A DNA stretch of 61,283 bases from RGIG2041 sp045578865 (GCA_045578865.1 JAZNLB010000023.1:1-61283); one strand, 5' to 3'; numbered from the stretch's first letter, positions 16,523 through 25,507 are shown. Numbers and translations are program-made. Notes: generated by a model from the letters alone, not told the origin.

Positions 16523-16751
16523 CGTATTCAACTAAAATAATATCATCACCGACACGCACGATATCTTTCCAGGGGATGATATAGTCGGCGCCTTTGCCGA
16601 GCAGACCTAAAAACCTGCCCGGTCCGGGAACGATAATCGCATCAATAAAACCGGCGCTGAAATTGATTTCCACATCGCTGACGAAGCCTAGGCGTTTTCC
16701 GTCTGCAATGTTAATGACTTCCTTTTGTCTTAAATCACCGCCGCGCAGCAT
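16503..16751 (-). CDS. YlmC/YmxH-type PRC-barrel protein (sporulation-lineage family)
   Basis: 82 aa. The PRC-barrel pattern LRQKEVINIADGKRLGFVSD followed by IDAIIVPGPG and IIPWKDIVRVGDDIILV matches the small YlmC/YmxH proteins conserved in endospore-forming Bacillota; their exact role is not settled. The start at 16751 is set by AAAGGAG 9 bases upstream, which lies inside the last codons of the preceding membrane-protein gene, so the two are coupled. The stop codon falls within the bidirectional terminator hairpin. Confidence 0.88.
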   Translation of the reverse strand: MLRGGDLRQKEVINIADGKRLGFVSDVEINFSAGFIDAIIVPGPGRFLGLLGKGADYIIPWKDIVRVGDDIILVEYEKMPST

Positions 16752-16752
16752 A

Positions 16753-17517
16753 TTACATAACTCCTTTCGGCGCATCGTCTTGGTTATGTATATGCTTTTT
16801 TTCTTCTTTTGATGCTACGCATTTTAAGAGCAATTTTTCAATCCATCCCTTTTTATATTTGAGAGATATGTAACCAACAAGGGAAATGAAAGTCGCACCC
16901 AGAGCATCGACAATCAAATCCTTCATTGTATCGGTCAGCGCCGCGTGTCCAGTAAGCGCTATGCCGTTTTCGAGTGCATATTTTTGCATATTGGTCAGCA
17001 GGATGCTGTCGGCAAAAAACTCATAAAATTCCCAAATCACACCCAAAGTAACGCCAAAGCAGAAGGTGAAAATCGCCACAAAGACGGGGCTGAGGGTGAG
17101 TGGGATTTTTTCGGTATTATTTAAAATGGTAATTATGGAAAAACCGAGCGCGCCGAGCATCATGCCCGAAAATGTGTGCAGTATGGTGTCCCAATGCGGC
17201 ACGGCATAGTAGAAATTCCGCACTTCGCCCAAAAAGATGGCCGCATACAAAAATAGGGTATAGGCGGTGAGCATATACGGCGGTATTTCTAAATTCCAGC
17301 GTTTGCCGATGGCAGACGGTAGAAGCATTGCGATGGCGCCGAGGATACATTGCAGTAAAATCAGCACATAGTCGCTTTTTAAACGCATATGCGGATTTTG
17401 TGCGGTTGGGATGCTCGGGGCTATGCAGATTTCCACCGTCACAAAAATGATGGAAATGACTAGGGAAAACAGCACAAAGCCGTTTAACCAGCCGGACAGA
17501 TTTCTCTTCTTACGCAT
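16753..17517 (-). CDS. Multi-span membrane protein, DUF2238/YjdF-like
   Basis: 254 aa with about six to seven hydrophobic segments and a charged C-terminal tail. HWDTILHTFSGMMLGALGF and GVIWEFYEFFAD resemble the conserved WDxxLHxxxG and WEIxE motifs of the DUF2238 (YjdF) family; no function is established. The start ATG overlaps the rnr stop by one base (TAATG), and the 3' end carries the ylmC ribosome site, so rnr, this gene and ylmC form one operon. Confidence 0.7.
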   Translation of the reverse strand: MRKKRNLSGWLNGFVLFSLVISIIFVTVEICIAPSIPTAQNPHMRLKSDYVLILLQCILGAIAMLLPSAIGKRWNLEIPPYMLTAYTLFLYAAIFLGEVRNFYYAVPHWDTILHTFSGMMLGALGFSIITILNNTEKIPLTLSPVFVAIFTFCFGVTLGVIWEFYEFFADSILLTNMQKYALENGIALTGHAALTDTMKDLIVDALGATFISLVGYISLKYKKGWIEKLLLKCVASKEEKKHIHNQDDAPKGVM

Positions 17518-19739
17518 TATCTTTTTCCCTTCTTTTTGACAAACTTTCTTGTATTGCCCTTCTTCTTTTTTGCAGATTTTACTTTTTTGTTTTTGTCTGC
17601 CAATAAAACTTTTGCAAATGGCTTTTTGCTGCGAACGGGCACGGAGACGGGTGCAAAATCAATTTTGCGCTCTTGCTCGGAAACACGGATGAGTTTTACA
17701 CGCAGCATGTCTCCGAGCGCATAGCAATTTCCCGTGCGCTCGCCGCGCAGACAGTACTGCGCCGGCTCGTAACGATAATAATCGTCTCCGAGTGATGAGA
17801 GTGCAATCATGCCGTCGATGGCATCGTTGATTGTAACAAAGATGCCGAAATCCGTAATCGAGGAGATGACGGCCGTAAATTCACAACCGATAAACTGTTT
17901 CATAAACAGACACATAAAATACTTGTCTGCCTCACGCTCTGCCTCTACGGCGGCAATTTCCGTTTCACTTGCATTTTCGGCAGTTGGTTTGGACATAGCC
18001 AAAAGTTGTGCTTTGTACGCATCGCTCAGTTTGCCGCTTATATGCGCTTTGAGTACACGGTGGATAAATAAGTCAGGATAGCGGCGAATGGGGGAGGTGA
18101 AGTGGCAGTAGTGCGTTGCTGCAAGACCGAAGTGCCCCAGATTTTCTTCGCAGTAGCGCGCCTTCATCATGGAACGCAAAAGCACCGTGTATACAAGGGT
18201 AGGATTGTCCGTTTCCTGTGCTTGTGCAAGTACGGTACCGAAATCTTGCGGTGTTACTTTGGCCTTCGTTCGCAAAGCGTGTAGCCCTATATAGCCTAAA
18301 AAATCATTGAATGCTTCCAGTTTGTCTGCGGACGGGTCTTCGTGTACCCGATAGACAAACGGCAGGTTGTTTTCCACGGCAAATTTTGCTACGGTTTCAT
18401 TGGCAAGCAACATAAACTCTTCGATAATCTGATTGGAAATGCCGACTTCGTATGCAGCAACGGCGGTCGGAAATCCGTCTTCGCCCAAAGCGATTTTTGG
18501 TTCGGGCAAGTTAAAATCAATGCTGCCTCGTTGCTTGCGCTTTTTGTGCAGTATGCGTGCAAGCGCATGCATATCTTTGAGCATCGGCAAGATATCGGCA
18601 TACTGCGTTTGGACATCGCCGTCGGTTTCTTCTAAAATTGCGGTGACGATACGGTATGTCATGCGGTGTGCAGAGCGGATGATGCCGTTTTCGATTTTAT
18701 AATCGGTGACATTGCCGGTGTGATTTACATACATGGTGACGGAGAGGGTATAACGGTCCTCGCCTTCGTTTAAACTGCAAATACCGTTGGAGAGTGCTTC
18801 GGGCAGCATCGGAAGCACACGGCCGGGATAGTATACACTTGTGCCACGCTTGTAGGCTTCACGGTCGAGCGGACTGCCCTTGGTTACATAGTGCGTAACA
18901 TCTGCGATATGCACATACAAAATATAGCCGTCATCGGTTTTTTCCACACTTACGGCATCATCGAAGTCTTTGGAGTCCTCTCCGTCAATGGTGATAACGC
19001 ATTTTTGGCGAAAATCCGTGCGACCTTTGGCGATAATGGGTTCGTTTTGCGCTTTTTCGGCTTGGATAAGCGTATCTGCATCAAATTCGGTGCACAGCCC
19101 TGCCTTGTGCGAAATGGCGGCAAGTTCGGCATCGATGCTGCCGGTTTTGCCCAGAATTTCCGTCACGGACCCGGTTGCATATGCGGCGTTTGTGGGATAT
19201 TTTTCGATTTTTGCAATCACCTTATCACCGGCGCACGCACCGTTTAAATCGTTTACACGCACGGCAAAACCGAGCGTCGAGTTGTCCGGCTCCACATAGA
19301 CGGCACGCCCGTAGAGTGCGATTGTACCGACCACATGCGTGAGCGCATGGCGCAAAATCTCCGTGATTTCGCCCTCGGCTTTATCGGTTGGCTTTTTCTT
19401 TTTTTTGTTTGCGATGTAAAAACGCACGATATCGCCGTCGATAGCACCTTTGGTATAGGCAAGTGGAATAAACACACTTTCTTCGCCGTTTAGCCCATCG
19501 ACAAAGCCGCCGTTGCGTGTGGCTTTAAATTTTCCGGTGCGCGTTTCGCGCCCGCATAGCTTCATACGCCCTTTTTTGTTTACGACAATCGTATTTTCGG
19601 CAATCAGTTTGTCAATAATTGCGTGATAGAGCGGCAAATCTGCGTGCGGAACATCGAGCACAATGGCGAGTTCGTCTGCACGCATAGGGATATAGGCTTC
19701 GGTTTTCATAAAACCGACAATTTTTTCTTCAGGGTTCAA
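17517..19739 (-). CDS. rnr: Ribonuclease R
   Basis: 740 aa, the usual length of this 3'-5' exoribonuclease that degrades structured RNA and assists in rRNA and tmRNA-related quality control. Order: N-terminal winged-helix and cold-shock OB regions, the RNB catalytic domain with CVITIDGEDSKDFDDAV (metal-binding aspartates, about residue 250), the ARYCEENLGHFGLA and FTSPIRRYPDL motifs near residue 540, an S1 domain, and a Lys-rich tail. A TTG start at 19739 follows CGGAGG by 7 bases; the upstream ATG has no site. The usual secG and smpB neighbours are absent. Confidence 0.93.
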   Translation of the reverse strand: MNPEEKIVGFMKTEAYIPMRADELAIVLDVPHADLPLYHAIIDKLIAENTIVVNKKGRMKLCGRETRTGKFKATRNGGFVDGLNGEESVFIPLAYTKGAIDGDIVRFYIANKKKKKPTDKAEGEITEILRHALTHVVGTIALYGRAVYVEPDNSTLGFAVRVNDLNGACAGDKVIAKIEKYPTNAAYATGSVTEILGKTGSIDAELAAISHKAGLCTEFDADTLIQAEKAQNEPIIAKGRTDFRQKCVITIDGEDSKDFDDAVSVEKTDDGYILYVHIADVTHYVTKGSPLDREAYKRGTSVYYPGRVLPMLPEALSNGICSLNEGEDRYTLSVTMYVNHTGNVTDYKIENGIIRSAHRMTYRIVTAILEETDGDVQTQYADILPMLKDMHALARILHKKRKQRGSIDFNLPEPKIALGEDGFPTAVAAYEVGISNQIIEEFMLLANETVAKFAVENNLPFVYRVHEDPSADKLEAFNDFLGYIGLHALRTKAKVTPQDFGTVLAQAQETDNPTLVYTVLLRSMMKARYCEENLGHFGLAATHYCHFTSPIRRYPDLFIHRVLKAHISGKLSDAYKAQLLAMSKPTAENASETEIAAVEAEREADKYFMCLFMKQFIGCEFTAVISSITDFGIFVTINDAIDGMIALSSLGDDYYRYEPAQYCLRGERTGNCYALGDMLRVKLIRVSEQERKIDFAPVSVPVRSKKPFAKVLLADKNKKVKSAKKKKGNTRKFVKKKGKR

Positions 19740-19849
19740 AATACTTCCTCCGTTATCTGCTTTATAGTTACAGTATACCACAAAAAAGTTAAAACAGTAT
19801 TAAATAATTGTAAATTTTAAAAATCTTGGGAAAAAAGCAAAAAAATCTT

Positions 19850-19878
19850 TTGCATTTTACTATACATAGTGTTATAAT
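19850..19878 (+). promoter_or_regulatory. Promoter for murA
   Basis: TTGCAT, 17 bases, TATAAT. Confidence 0.75.
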
Positions 19879-19962
19879 AGGGACAGTAAACTACAAGGTG
19901 TTGTATTTTTACGCCTTTATTACCATATTTTTGAAATAAGTGCCCGTGGGGAGGGAACTTTT

Positions 19963-21228
19963 GTGGAAAAACTCGTGATTCGCGGCGGTGCATGCCTGAA
20001 GGGGGAAGTGACCATCAGCGGCGCAAAGAATGCGGCTGTGGCAATTATTCCGGCAGCTCTGCTCGTCAACGGTAAGTGCAGGATTGAAAATGTGCCCGAA
20101 ATTCAGGATGTGCTGATTATCAGGGATATTTTAGATAAACTCGGAGCAAAGGTGTCGTTTGAAGGCGGCGTGTTTGAAGTGGATGCAACCGATTTGGCGT
20201 ACAGCAGTGCGCCGTATGAGTTGGTGCGTAAGATGCGCGCTTCGTATTATCTTATCGGTGCGATGCTCGGCCGTTTTAATAAAGCAGAGGTTGCGATGCC
20301 CGGCGGCTGTGATCTGGGTCCGAGACCGATTGACCAGCATCAGAAAGGGTTTGAAGCGCTTGGCGCGCAGACCAAGGTGGTTGGCGGCGTTATTTATGCC
20401 GAAACGGAAAAACTGGTCGGCGGTAATGTGTACTTAGACATTGTCAGCGTTGGAGCAACGATGAATATTATGCTTGCGGCAGTTTTAGCGGAGGGTACGA
20501 CAACGATTGAAAATGCTGCGCGTGAACCGCACATTGTGGATTTGGCAAACTTTCTGAATGTGATGGGTGCAAACATTAAGGGCGCAGGCACGGATGTGAT
20601 TAAAATCAAGGGTGTCAAAAGCCTTTCCGGCGGCACATATTCCATTATTCCCGACCAGATTGAGGCAGGTACATTTATGGTGGCTGCGGCGGCGACACGC
20701 GGTGATGTGCTGATTAAAAATGTGATTCCGAAGCATTTGGAGTCCATCTCCTCCAAACTGGAGGAAATGGGGGTGACGGTTGAAGAATTTGACGATAGCG
20801 TGCGTGTATCCTGCGCTAAAGAAACCAAGTTAAACAAAATCAATGTAAAAACACAACCGTACCCCGGTTTTCCGACGGATATGCAACCCCAGATTGTTAC
20901 CCTTCTTTTAATGGTAAACGGGACAAGCACCGTTGTGGAAAATGTATGGGAGGGCCGTTTCCGTTATGTAGACGAACTCAAGCGCATGGGCGCGAATGTT
21001 CGCGTGGACGGTAATATTGCCGTTATCGAAGGCGTGGAGGAGTTGACGGGTGCGCCGTTGCATGCAACGGATTTGCGCGCAGGTGCGGCGATGGTCATTG
21101 CGGGTTTGATGGCCAAGGGCAATACAGAACTTTATGAACTTCGCCACATTGACCGAGGTTATGAAAATTTAGAGGCGAAATTTACGGCGCTCGGCGCAGA
21201 TATTCGCCGTGTAATAGAAGTTGAGTAA
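19963..21228 (+). CDS. murA: UDP-N-acetylglucosamine 1-carboxyvinyltransferase
   Basis: 421 aa. It transfers enolpyruvate from PEP to UDP-GlcNAc, the first committed step of peptidoglycan synthesis. ISGAKNAAVAIIPAALL at the N-terminus and the catalytic loop PGGCDLGPRP with Cys116 (the fosfomycin target) are intact. PYPGFPTDMQPQ and RHIDRGYENLEAK mark the second lobe. GTG start at 19963 after GGGGAGGGA. It is transcribed from its own promoter, and a terminator separates it from walJ. Confidence 0.96.
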   Translation: MEKLVIRGGACLKGEVTISGAKNAAVAIIPAALLVNGKCRIENVPEIQDVLIIRDILDKLGAKVSFEGGVFEVDATDLAYSSAPYELVRKMRASYYLIGAMLGRFNKAEVAMPGGCDLGPRPIDQHQKGFEALGAQTKVVGGVIYAETEKLVGGNVYLDIVSVGATMNIMLAAVLAEGTTTIENAAREPHIVDLANFLNVMGANIKGAGTDVIKIKGVKSLSGGTYSIIPDQIEAGTFMVAAAATRGDVLIKNVIPKHLESISSKLEEMGVTVEEFDDSVRVSCAKETKLNKINVKTQPYPGFPTDMQPQIVTLLLMVNGTSTVVENVWEGRFRYVDELKRMGANVRVDGNIAVIEGVEELTGAPLHATDLRAGAAMVIAGLMAKGNTELYELRHIDRGYENLEAKFTALGADIRRVIEVE

Positions 21229-21231
21229 GAC

Positions 21232-21262
21232 AAAAAGCGAGTGAGATACTCGCTTTTGTTTT
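21232..21262 (+). terminator. Terminator between murA and walJ
   Basis: AAAAGCGAGT and ACTCGCTTTT arms with a 5-base loop, then GTTTT. It overlaps the walJ leader, so read-through is likely. Confidence 0.75.
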
Positions 21263-21272
21263 GGGAGAAATT

Positions 21273-22058
21273 ATGGTTCGGTTTTATTCTTTATCGAGCG
21301 GCAGCCGTGGCAATGCTATGCTCGTTTCGAGCAAAAAAACGAATATTTTAATTGATTGTGGCCTGAGCGGAAAAAAACTCGGGCAGGCGCTTGGACTTTT
21401 GGATATGTCGGTGCAAGACCTGGATGCGATTTTGGTGACGCATGAGCACAGCGACCATATATGCGGTGTCGGTGTAGCGGCGCGCATGGCAGATGCGGCG
21501 GTGTATGCCAATGGTCCGACCTGGGAGGCTATGGAGCAAAGCATAGGTGCAATCAAAGAAAATCACATGCTGGTTTTTGATACGGGAAGACCGTTTGAAG
21601 TCGGGGATATCGGGGTGTGCAGTTTTGCTACGCCGCACGATGCGGCATCTTCGGTGGGATACACTTTTGAGGTGGGCAACAAGAAAGTTGCGATTGCTAC
21701 GGATATGGGGCATGTTACAGAGACGGCGCGTGCGGCGCTTTTGGGCTGTGATGCGGTGATGCTCGAATCCAATCACGATTTGCGAATGCTCAAAAACGGT
21801 GCGTATCCGCCGCATCTTAAACAGAGAATTTTAAGCGGTGTCGGGCATTTGTCCAATCCGGACTGCGCCAAGTTTGCGGTTGAACTGGTGCAAAACGGAA
21901 CAACGGCATTGACACTGGCGCATTTGAGCGAGGACAATAATTTGCCCGAGCTTGCCTATAAAGAAACTTTTTTAGCGTTGCAAAACACAGGTATAAATCC
22001 CGAAACGGATGTGCAGTTGTCCGTGGCAAAAATGATGTGTTTAAAGCAGATTGTATGA
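21273..22058 (+). CDS. walJ: MBL-fold metallohydrolase, WalJ/YycJ type
   Basis: 261 aa. The metallo-beta-lactamase signature THEHSDHICGV (about residues 54-64) plus YSLSSGSRGNAMLVSS at the start and ATDMGH at residue 145 identify the YycJ/WalJ group, implicated in coordinating cell division and wall metabolism with replication in Bacillota, possibly as a nuclease. The start at 21273 follows GGGAGAAA. walR/walK are not in the window; here the gene pairs with rlmH, an arrangement also common near walJ in Bacillota. Confidence 0.88.
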   Translation: MVRFYSLSSGSRGNAMLVSSKKTNILIDCGLSGKKLGQALGLLDMSVQDLDAILVTHEHSDHICGVGVAARMADAAVYANGPTWEAMEQSIGAIKENHMLVFDTGRPFEVGDIGVCSFATPHDAASSVGYTFEVGNKKVAIATDMGHVTETARAALLGCDAVMLESNHDLRMLKNGAYPPHLKQRILSGVGHLSNPDCAKFAVELVQNGTTALTLAHLSEDNNLPELAYKETFLALQNTGINPETDVQLSVAKMMCLKQIV

Positions 22059-22066
22059 GGTGTAGC

Positions 22067-22546
22067 ATGCATATTAAAATTATTGCCGTCGGCAAATTAA
22101 AAGAAAAATACTTAGCCGATGCGGTTTCGGAGTACGAAAAGCGGCTGTCCCGTTTTGCAAAACTTGAAATCGTGCAGCTGCCGGATGTAAAAATTCCAGA
22201 TAGGGCAACGGCAGCGGAGGAAGCCGCAGTGCTTAAAGCCGAAGGGGACAAAATTTTAGAAAAAATCCCGCAAGGCGCTTATGTGTATGCGCTGTGCGTA
22301 GAGGGAAAACAGCAGTCGTCTGAGGCTTTTGCGGCAGGTTTGGATGCACTGGCGCTTTCGGGCAAAAGCGATGTGTGCTTTATCATCGGTGGCTCGCTCG
22401 GGCTTGATATGCGTGTAAAACAAAGCGCAGATATGCGCCTGAGTTTTTCTATGATGACTTTGCCGCACATGCTTATGCGCGTTGTGCTTTTAGAGCAGAT
22501 TTATCGTGCGTTTAAAATCAACAACAATGAAAGTTATCATAAATAA
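22067..22546 (+). CDS. rlmH: 23S rRNA (pseudouridine1915-N3)-methyltransferase
   Basis: 159 aa, full length. The SPOUT fold signatures VGKLKEKYL at the N-terminus, FIIGGSLGLD (SAM-binding knot) and FSMMTLPHMLMRVVLLEQIYRA are all seen, ending in the family tail YHK. It modifies helix 69 of 23S rRNA in the assembled ribosome. Start 22067 follows GAGGTG; 8 bases separate it from walJ. Confidence 0.96.
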   Translation: MHIKIIAVGKLKEKYLADAVSEYEKRLSRFAKLEIVQLPDVKIPDRATAAEEAAVLKAEGDKILEKIPQGAYVYALCVEGKQQSSEAFAAGLDALALSGKSDVCFIIGGSLGLDMRVKQSADMRLSFSMMTLPHMLMRVVLLEQIYRAFKINNNESYHK

Positions 22547-22696
22547 GAAAGACAATGCCAAATGCAGATTTTGCCTTGTATGGCGGACGGTGCGCGTTTA
22601 AGGTGCAGAAGATGGCATATATAAACTTTTTGCGCCGATAACGGGTTTAAGGCTTTTGAGACTTGTAAAAACCTTTAAAATAAATGAATTTTGTTA

Positions 22697-22725
22697 TTGA
22701 CTTTTTGATTTTTTCTTGGTATAAT
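22697..22725 (+). promoter_or_regulatory. Promoter for the yceD-rpmF operon
   Basis: TTGACT, 17 bases, TATAAT. The upstream gap 22547-22690 shows nothing else definite. Confidence 0.82.
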
Positions 22726-22796
22726 ATCGTGTGTTGCGGTGTTGTAGATTTTATAAATTTACATAAATACCGTAAGCCGTTGTTTTGGAGGCGCAG

Positions 22797-23309
22797 ATGG
22801 CACAGTTGGATGTAACGAAAATTTTAAGAAGTTACGGTGCGAAACTTGCGTTTGAAGAAAAGGTGCTTTTAGCGCCGATGCGTATGCTCGGTGAGGAGAT
22901 TGAATTTCCCGAAGCCTTTGCGGTGCAGGGCAGTATTTTCAATCAGGGCGAGCATTTTCTTTTAACTGCACAGATACAGGGGCGCATCTTTGCGAAGTGT
23001 TCGCTTTGTGGCGAAGCGGTTGTTATGCCGATGGAATTGTGCATCGAAGAAGAGCTCATACATCATCCGAACCGACGAATGAAAAACGGATCTGATAAAT
23101 CCGAAGCCGATTTTATGTACGAGGCAGAGCGTGACGGGGCGTTTGTTTTTACAACGCATATGCTCGACCTTGAAAAAATCGTAGCCGATAATGTGTTTTT
23201 AAATCTGCCGTCGCAGTTTTTCTGCAAAGCGGATTGTAAAGGTTTGTGCCCGATATGCGGCAAAAACCTTAATAAAGAAGAATGTAAATGTAGTAATTCA
23301 TTACTATAA
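22797..23309 (+). CDS. YceD family (DUF177) protein
   Basis: 170 aa, start set by TTTGGAGG. The conserved C-terminal block NLPSQFFCKADCKGLCPICGKNLN is characteristic of DUF177/YceD, with further Cys pairs at ECKC and at CSLCGE (about residue 66) that could bind zinc. In bacteria and plastids the family is linked to 23S rRNA accumulation and is nearly always followed by rpmF, as here. Co-transcribed with rpmF from the promoter at 22697-22725. Confidence 0.9.
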   Translation: MAQLDVTKILRSYGAKLAFEEKVLLAPMRMLGEEIEFPEAFAVQGSIFNQGEHFLLTAQIQGRIFAKCSLCGEAVVMPMELCIEEELIHHPNRRMKNGSDKSEADFMYEAERDGAFVFTTHMLDLEKIVADNVFLNLPSQFFCKADCKGLCPICGKNLNKEECKCSNSLL

Positions 23310-23344
23310 GACCATTGCTCTATTTTATTTAGGAGGTGTGTACT

Positions 23345-23521
23345 GTGGCAGTACCGAAGGGGAAAGTATCCAAAGCAAGGCGTGATAAGAGACGCGCAAA
23401 CTGGAAGCTTGAAGCTCCGAATCTTGTAAAGTGCCCGAATTGTCAGGAACTTAAGATGCCGCACAGAGTATGCGGTAACTGTGGCCATTACAACGGCAAG
23501 GAAGTTATCAAGATGGCGTAA
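23345..23521 (+). CDS. rpmF: 50S ribosomal protein L32
   Basis: 58 aa. GTG start at 23345 after AGGAGGTG. The sequence begins MAVPKGKVSKARRDKRRANW and contains the zinc-ribbon cysteines CPNCQE and CGNCGHYNG, so this is the four-Cys, zinc-binding form of L32. Confidence 0.97.
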   Translation: MAVPKGKVSKARRDKRRANWKLEAPNLVKCPNCQELKMPHRVCGNCGHYNGKEVIKMA

Positions 23522-23562
23522 TTGCGTCTGTTTAATCACATTGCGGATTAAAAGGAATATAT

Positions 23563-23600
23563 GCGGCGGGGATTAGTCCCCAGCCGCTTTTTCCTTTTTT
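23563..23600 (+). terminator. Terminator after rpmF
   Basis: GCGGCGGGGA and TCCCCAGCCGC arms, 4-base loop, then TTTTT. Confidence 0.85.
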
Positions 23601-23611
23601 GGAGAAAGGTT

Positions 23612-23694
23612 AATTTTGTGTAATACTTCGTTGAAGGCATGAGCCCGTACAAAGAGTACTGTGTTCATGCCTTCGCCTCGTCTTACGCAAAATT
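23612..23694. repeat. Palindromic repeat, family 2, copy 1
   Basis: An 83-base imperfect palindrome very similar to 31681-31765. Outer arms AATTTTG..TAA and TTA..CAAAATT, inner arms GAAGGCATGA and TCATGCCTTC, and a tip built on CCCGTAC and GTACTGTG. A diverged segment with GGATG and CATCC arms follows up to 23756. It lies between convergent rpmF and a membrane-protein gene. Confidence 0.75.
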
Positions 23695-23757
23695 TCCGCT
23701 TTCTCCGGATGGATATGCCACCGCAGCCGCCTCGCACTTCATCCGAATTTGCTCTTT

Positions 23758-24138
23758 TTAGTTTGTGGGATTTTTGTCACACAACAAAATTTCCATTTTT
23801 TCCGAAGCAGAAGCTTCATTGTGCTCGCGGAGAATTTCTTTTGGTGTATTTGCATTGCTCTCTGAGAGCGTAATGAGCATATAACACGAAGAACACATTA
23901 TGCTTAATCCCACGACCAAGAGGACAGAGCCGAAGCCGAAAGACACGGCATCGGTTAATATTCTGATGTTATTTGCTGCTTGTGCGGTTGCATTTTGGAT
24001 GTCTGTATAGGCATCGCTGCCGTATGTTATGTAGTTTATCCAAGCAGGCAATGAAAGGTTAAAGACGAACATGGATAGGATGACAGACAAGATGCCGGTT
24101 GTAAGCAGTAAAAACATAACAACTTTCTTTGTAAACAT
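23758..24138 (-). CDS. Small membrane protein of unknown function
   Basis: 126 aa with two strong hydrophobic segments (about residues 5-27 and 68-92) separated by an extracytoplasmic stretch with NYITYGSDAYTD, and a polar, Glu/Asn-rich C-terminus. No family was recognised. The start at 24138 follows CGGAGG by 7 bases. A long structured leader with a terminator whose T run ends about 10 bases before the ribosome site precedes the gene, so expression is probably controlled by attenuation. Confidence 0.65.
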   Translation of the reverse strand: MFTKKVVMFLLLTTGILSVILSMFVFNLSLPAWINYITYGSDAYTDIQNATAQAANNIRILTDAVSFGFGSVLLVVGLSIMCSSCYMLITLSESNANTPKEILREHNEASASEKMEILLCDKNPTN

Positions 24139-24154
24139 TGTTTTTCCTCCGAAA

Positions 24155-24187
24155 TAAAAAAGTGTGTGCAACCGAAGTTACACACAC
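24155..24187 (-). terminator. Terminator in the leader of the small membrane-protein gene
   Basis: Minus strand: TGTGTGTAAC, tetraloop TTCG, GTTGCACACA, then CTTTTTT. Ten pairs with one G-T wobble. It stands immediately upstream of the ribosome binding site. Confidence 0.85.
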
Positions 24188-24332
24188 CGAAAAATGCGAG
24201 ACTTCGTTTTGCACCACACAAAAACTCTTTTACAACATTCATCAGGGGAACGCGAAAAGTGAAGCTCGCACTTTTACCGAGAAAAGTGCGCCCTCTGACT
24301 AATGTTTATATTGAGTTTTTGTGTGGTATACA
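24188..24332 (-). ncRNA. Highly structured leader RNA, candidate cis-regulatory element
   Basis: On the minus strand a 15-base perfect inverted repeat (24313-24327 with 24213-24227, ACCACACAAAAACTC) closes a domain that contains a second nested pairing (AACATT with AATGTT, GGG with CCC) and an inner hairpin at 24267-24290 (CGCACTTTT with AAAAGTGCG). The terminator at 24155-24187 follows, then the gene. The arm CACACA could pair alternatively with the terminator arm TGTGTG. I do not recognise a known riboswitch class. It could also be a free-standing small RNA. Confidence 0.6.
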
Positions 24333-24333
24333 C

Positions 24334-24362
24334 ATTGTAGCACAAATTGATTTGCAAGTAAA
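24334..24362 (-). promoter_or_regulatory. Promoter for the structured leader
   Basis: Minus strand: TTTACT, 17 bases, TACAAT. Confidence 0.6.
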
Positions 24363-24462
24363 GATGAAAACGAAAATATCTTTACAGAATTGTTATTGTG
24401 CAGAGGTCGCACCTTGTCACTTATTCTGCACAAACTTTCATAAAAAATTCACATACGCCTAC

Positions 24463-24491
24463 TTGCGAGAGGGTGTTGTTTGTGATATACT
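24463..24491 (+). promoter_or_regulatory. Promoter for the DUF1385-prmC operon
   Basis: TTGCGA, 17 bases, TATACT. Confidence 0.65.
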
Positions 24492-24532
24492 GAAATTGAC
24501 CTAAAATTGTAATGAATGAAAGGTAGAAAATT

Positions 24533-25507
24533 ATGACAAAAAATAAACATATGACCAGTATCGGCGGACAAGCGGTACTGGAGGGCGTCATGATGCGTGG
24601 TCCGGCGAAAACGGCGGTAGCCATTCGAAAAGCGGACGGCGAAATCGTACTCGATGTCAAGGAAAACAAGTCATTTATGGCAAAGTACAAACTCAATAAA
24701 ATCCCGATTTTACGAGGATTTTTGTCCTTTTTTGTCAGTATGTATATCGGCGTAAAGTACACGATGTATTCGGCGGAATTTGTAGAAGTGGAAGAAGAGG
24801 AAACCGAGTCGAAATTCGACAAGTTTTTGGAAAAAGTGTTTGGCGATAAGATGATGGATGTCATCATGTGGGTGGCGGTTATACTTGCGCTTGCGCTGGG
24901 AGTAGGCTTGTTTATGCTTTTGCCGACCATGCTTGCAGGTGGCATAAAAGCACTTTTGACCAATCCGGCTTTGCCACAGAGTATCGTCTTAGCATTTTCT
25001 AGCACCGTTGTGCTTAATCTTATTGAGTCGGTAACCCGCATTGTGATTTTCCTTTTGTATATGTATGCAGTTTCGTATATGAAGGATATGAAGCGTGTGT
25101 TTGCCTATCACGGTGCCGAGCATAAATCTATTGCTTGTTACGAGGCGGGTGAGGAGTTGACGGTGGAAAATGTGCGAAGGCACTCCCGTTTGCATCCCAG
25201 ATGCGGCACGAGTTTTCTGCTCATTGTTATGGTAGTCAGCATTTTGTTTTTCTCGTTTTTGTCGTGGGACAATGCGCTCATGCGCCTTGTGGTGCGGTTG
25301 GCGCTTTTGCCGGTGGTTGCAGGCGTTTCTTACGAGGTAATTAAATTTGCCGGCCGCAGTAAAGGCTGCGTGGCACGCTTTTTGACCAAGCCGGGTCTGG
25401 CACTGCAAAAACTGACGACCAACGAACCGGACGACGAACAAATTGAGATTGCAATTACGGCGTTAAAAGCGGTGTTGCCGACGGACGGAGAGGACGATAA
25501 ATGGTAA
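24533..25507 (+). CDS. DUF1385 membrane protein (YqhQ-like)
   Basis: 324 aa. The family signatures IGGQAVLEGVMMRGP at residues 10-24, YHGAEHKSIACYE near residue 195 and HSRLHPRCGTSFL near 218 are intact; conserved His, Glu and Cys residues suggest a metal-binding enzyme-like site, but no function is established. About four to five membrane segments. It overlaps prmC by 7 bases; the DUF1385-prmC(-prfA) arrangement is common in Clostridia. Confidence 0.92.
   Translation: MTKNKHMTSIGGQAVLEGVMMRGPAKTAVAIRKADGEIVLDVKENKSFMAKYKLNKIPILRGFLSFFVSMYIGVKYTMYSAEFVEVEEEETESKFDKFLEKVFGDKMMDVIMWVAVILALALGVGLFMLLPTMLAGGIKALLTNPALPQSIVLAFSSTVVLNLIESVTRIVIFLLYMYAVSYMKDMKRVFAYHGAEHKSIACYEAGEELTVENVRRHSRLHPRCGTSFLLIVMVVSILFFSFLSWDNALMRLVVRLALLPVVAGVSYEVIKFAGRSKGCVARFLTKPGLALQKLTTNEPDDEQIEIAITALKAVLPTDGEDDKW

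Noticed and set aside
22557..22643. A 28-codon frame between rlmH and yceD
   Set aside because: No ribosome site, no recognisable sequence, and it ends before the yceD promoter.
24155..24332. 6S RNA as an identity for the structured leader
   Set aside because: It has a separate UUCG terminator and lies directly before a ribosome site; the central-bubble layout of 6S RNA could not be drawn convincingly. Kept only as an alternative.
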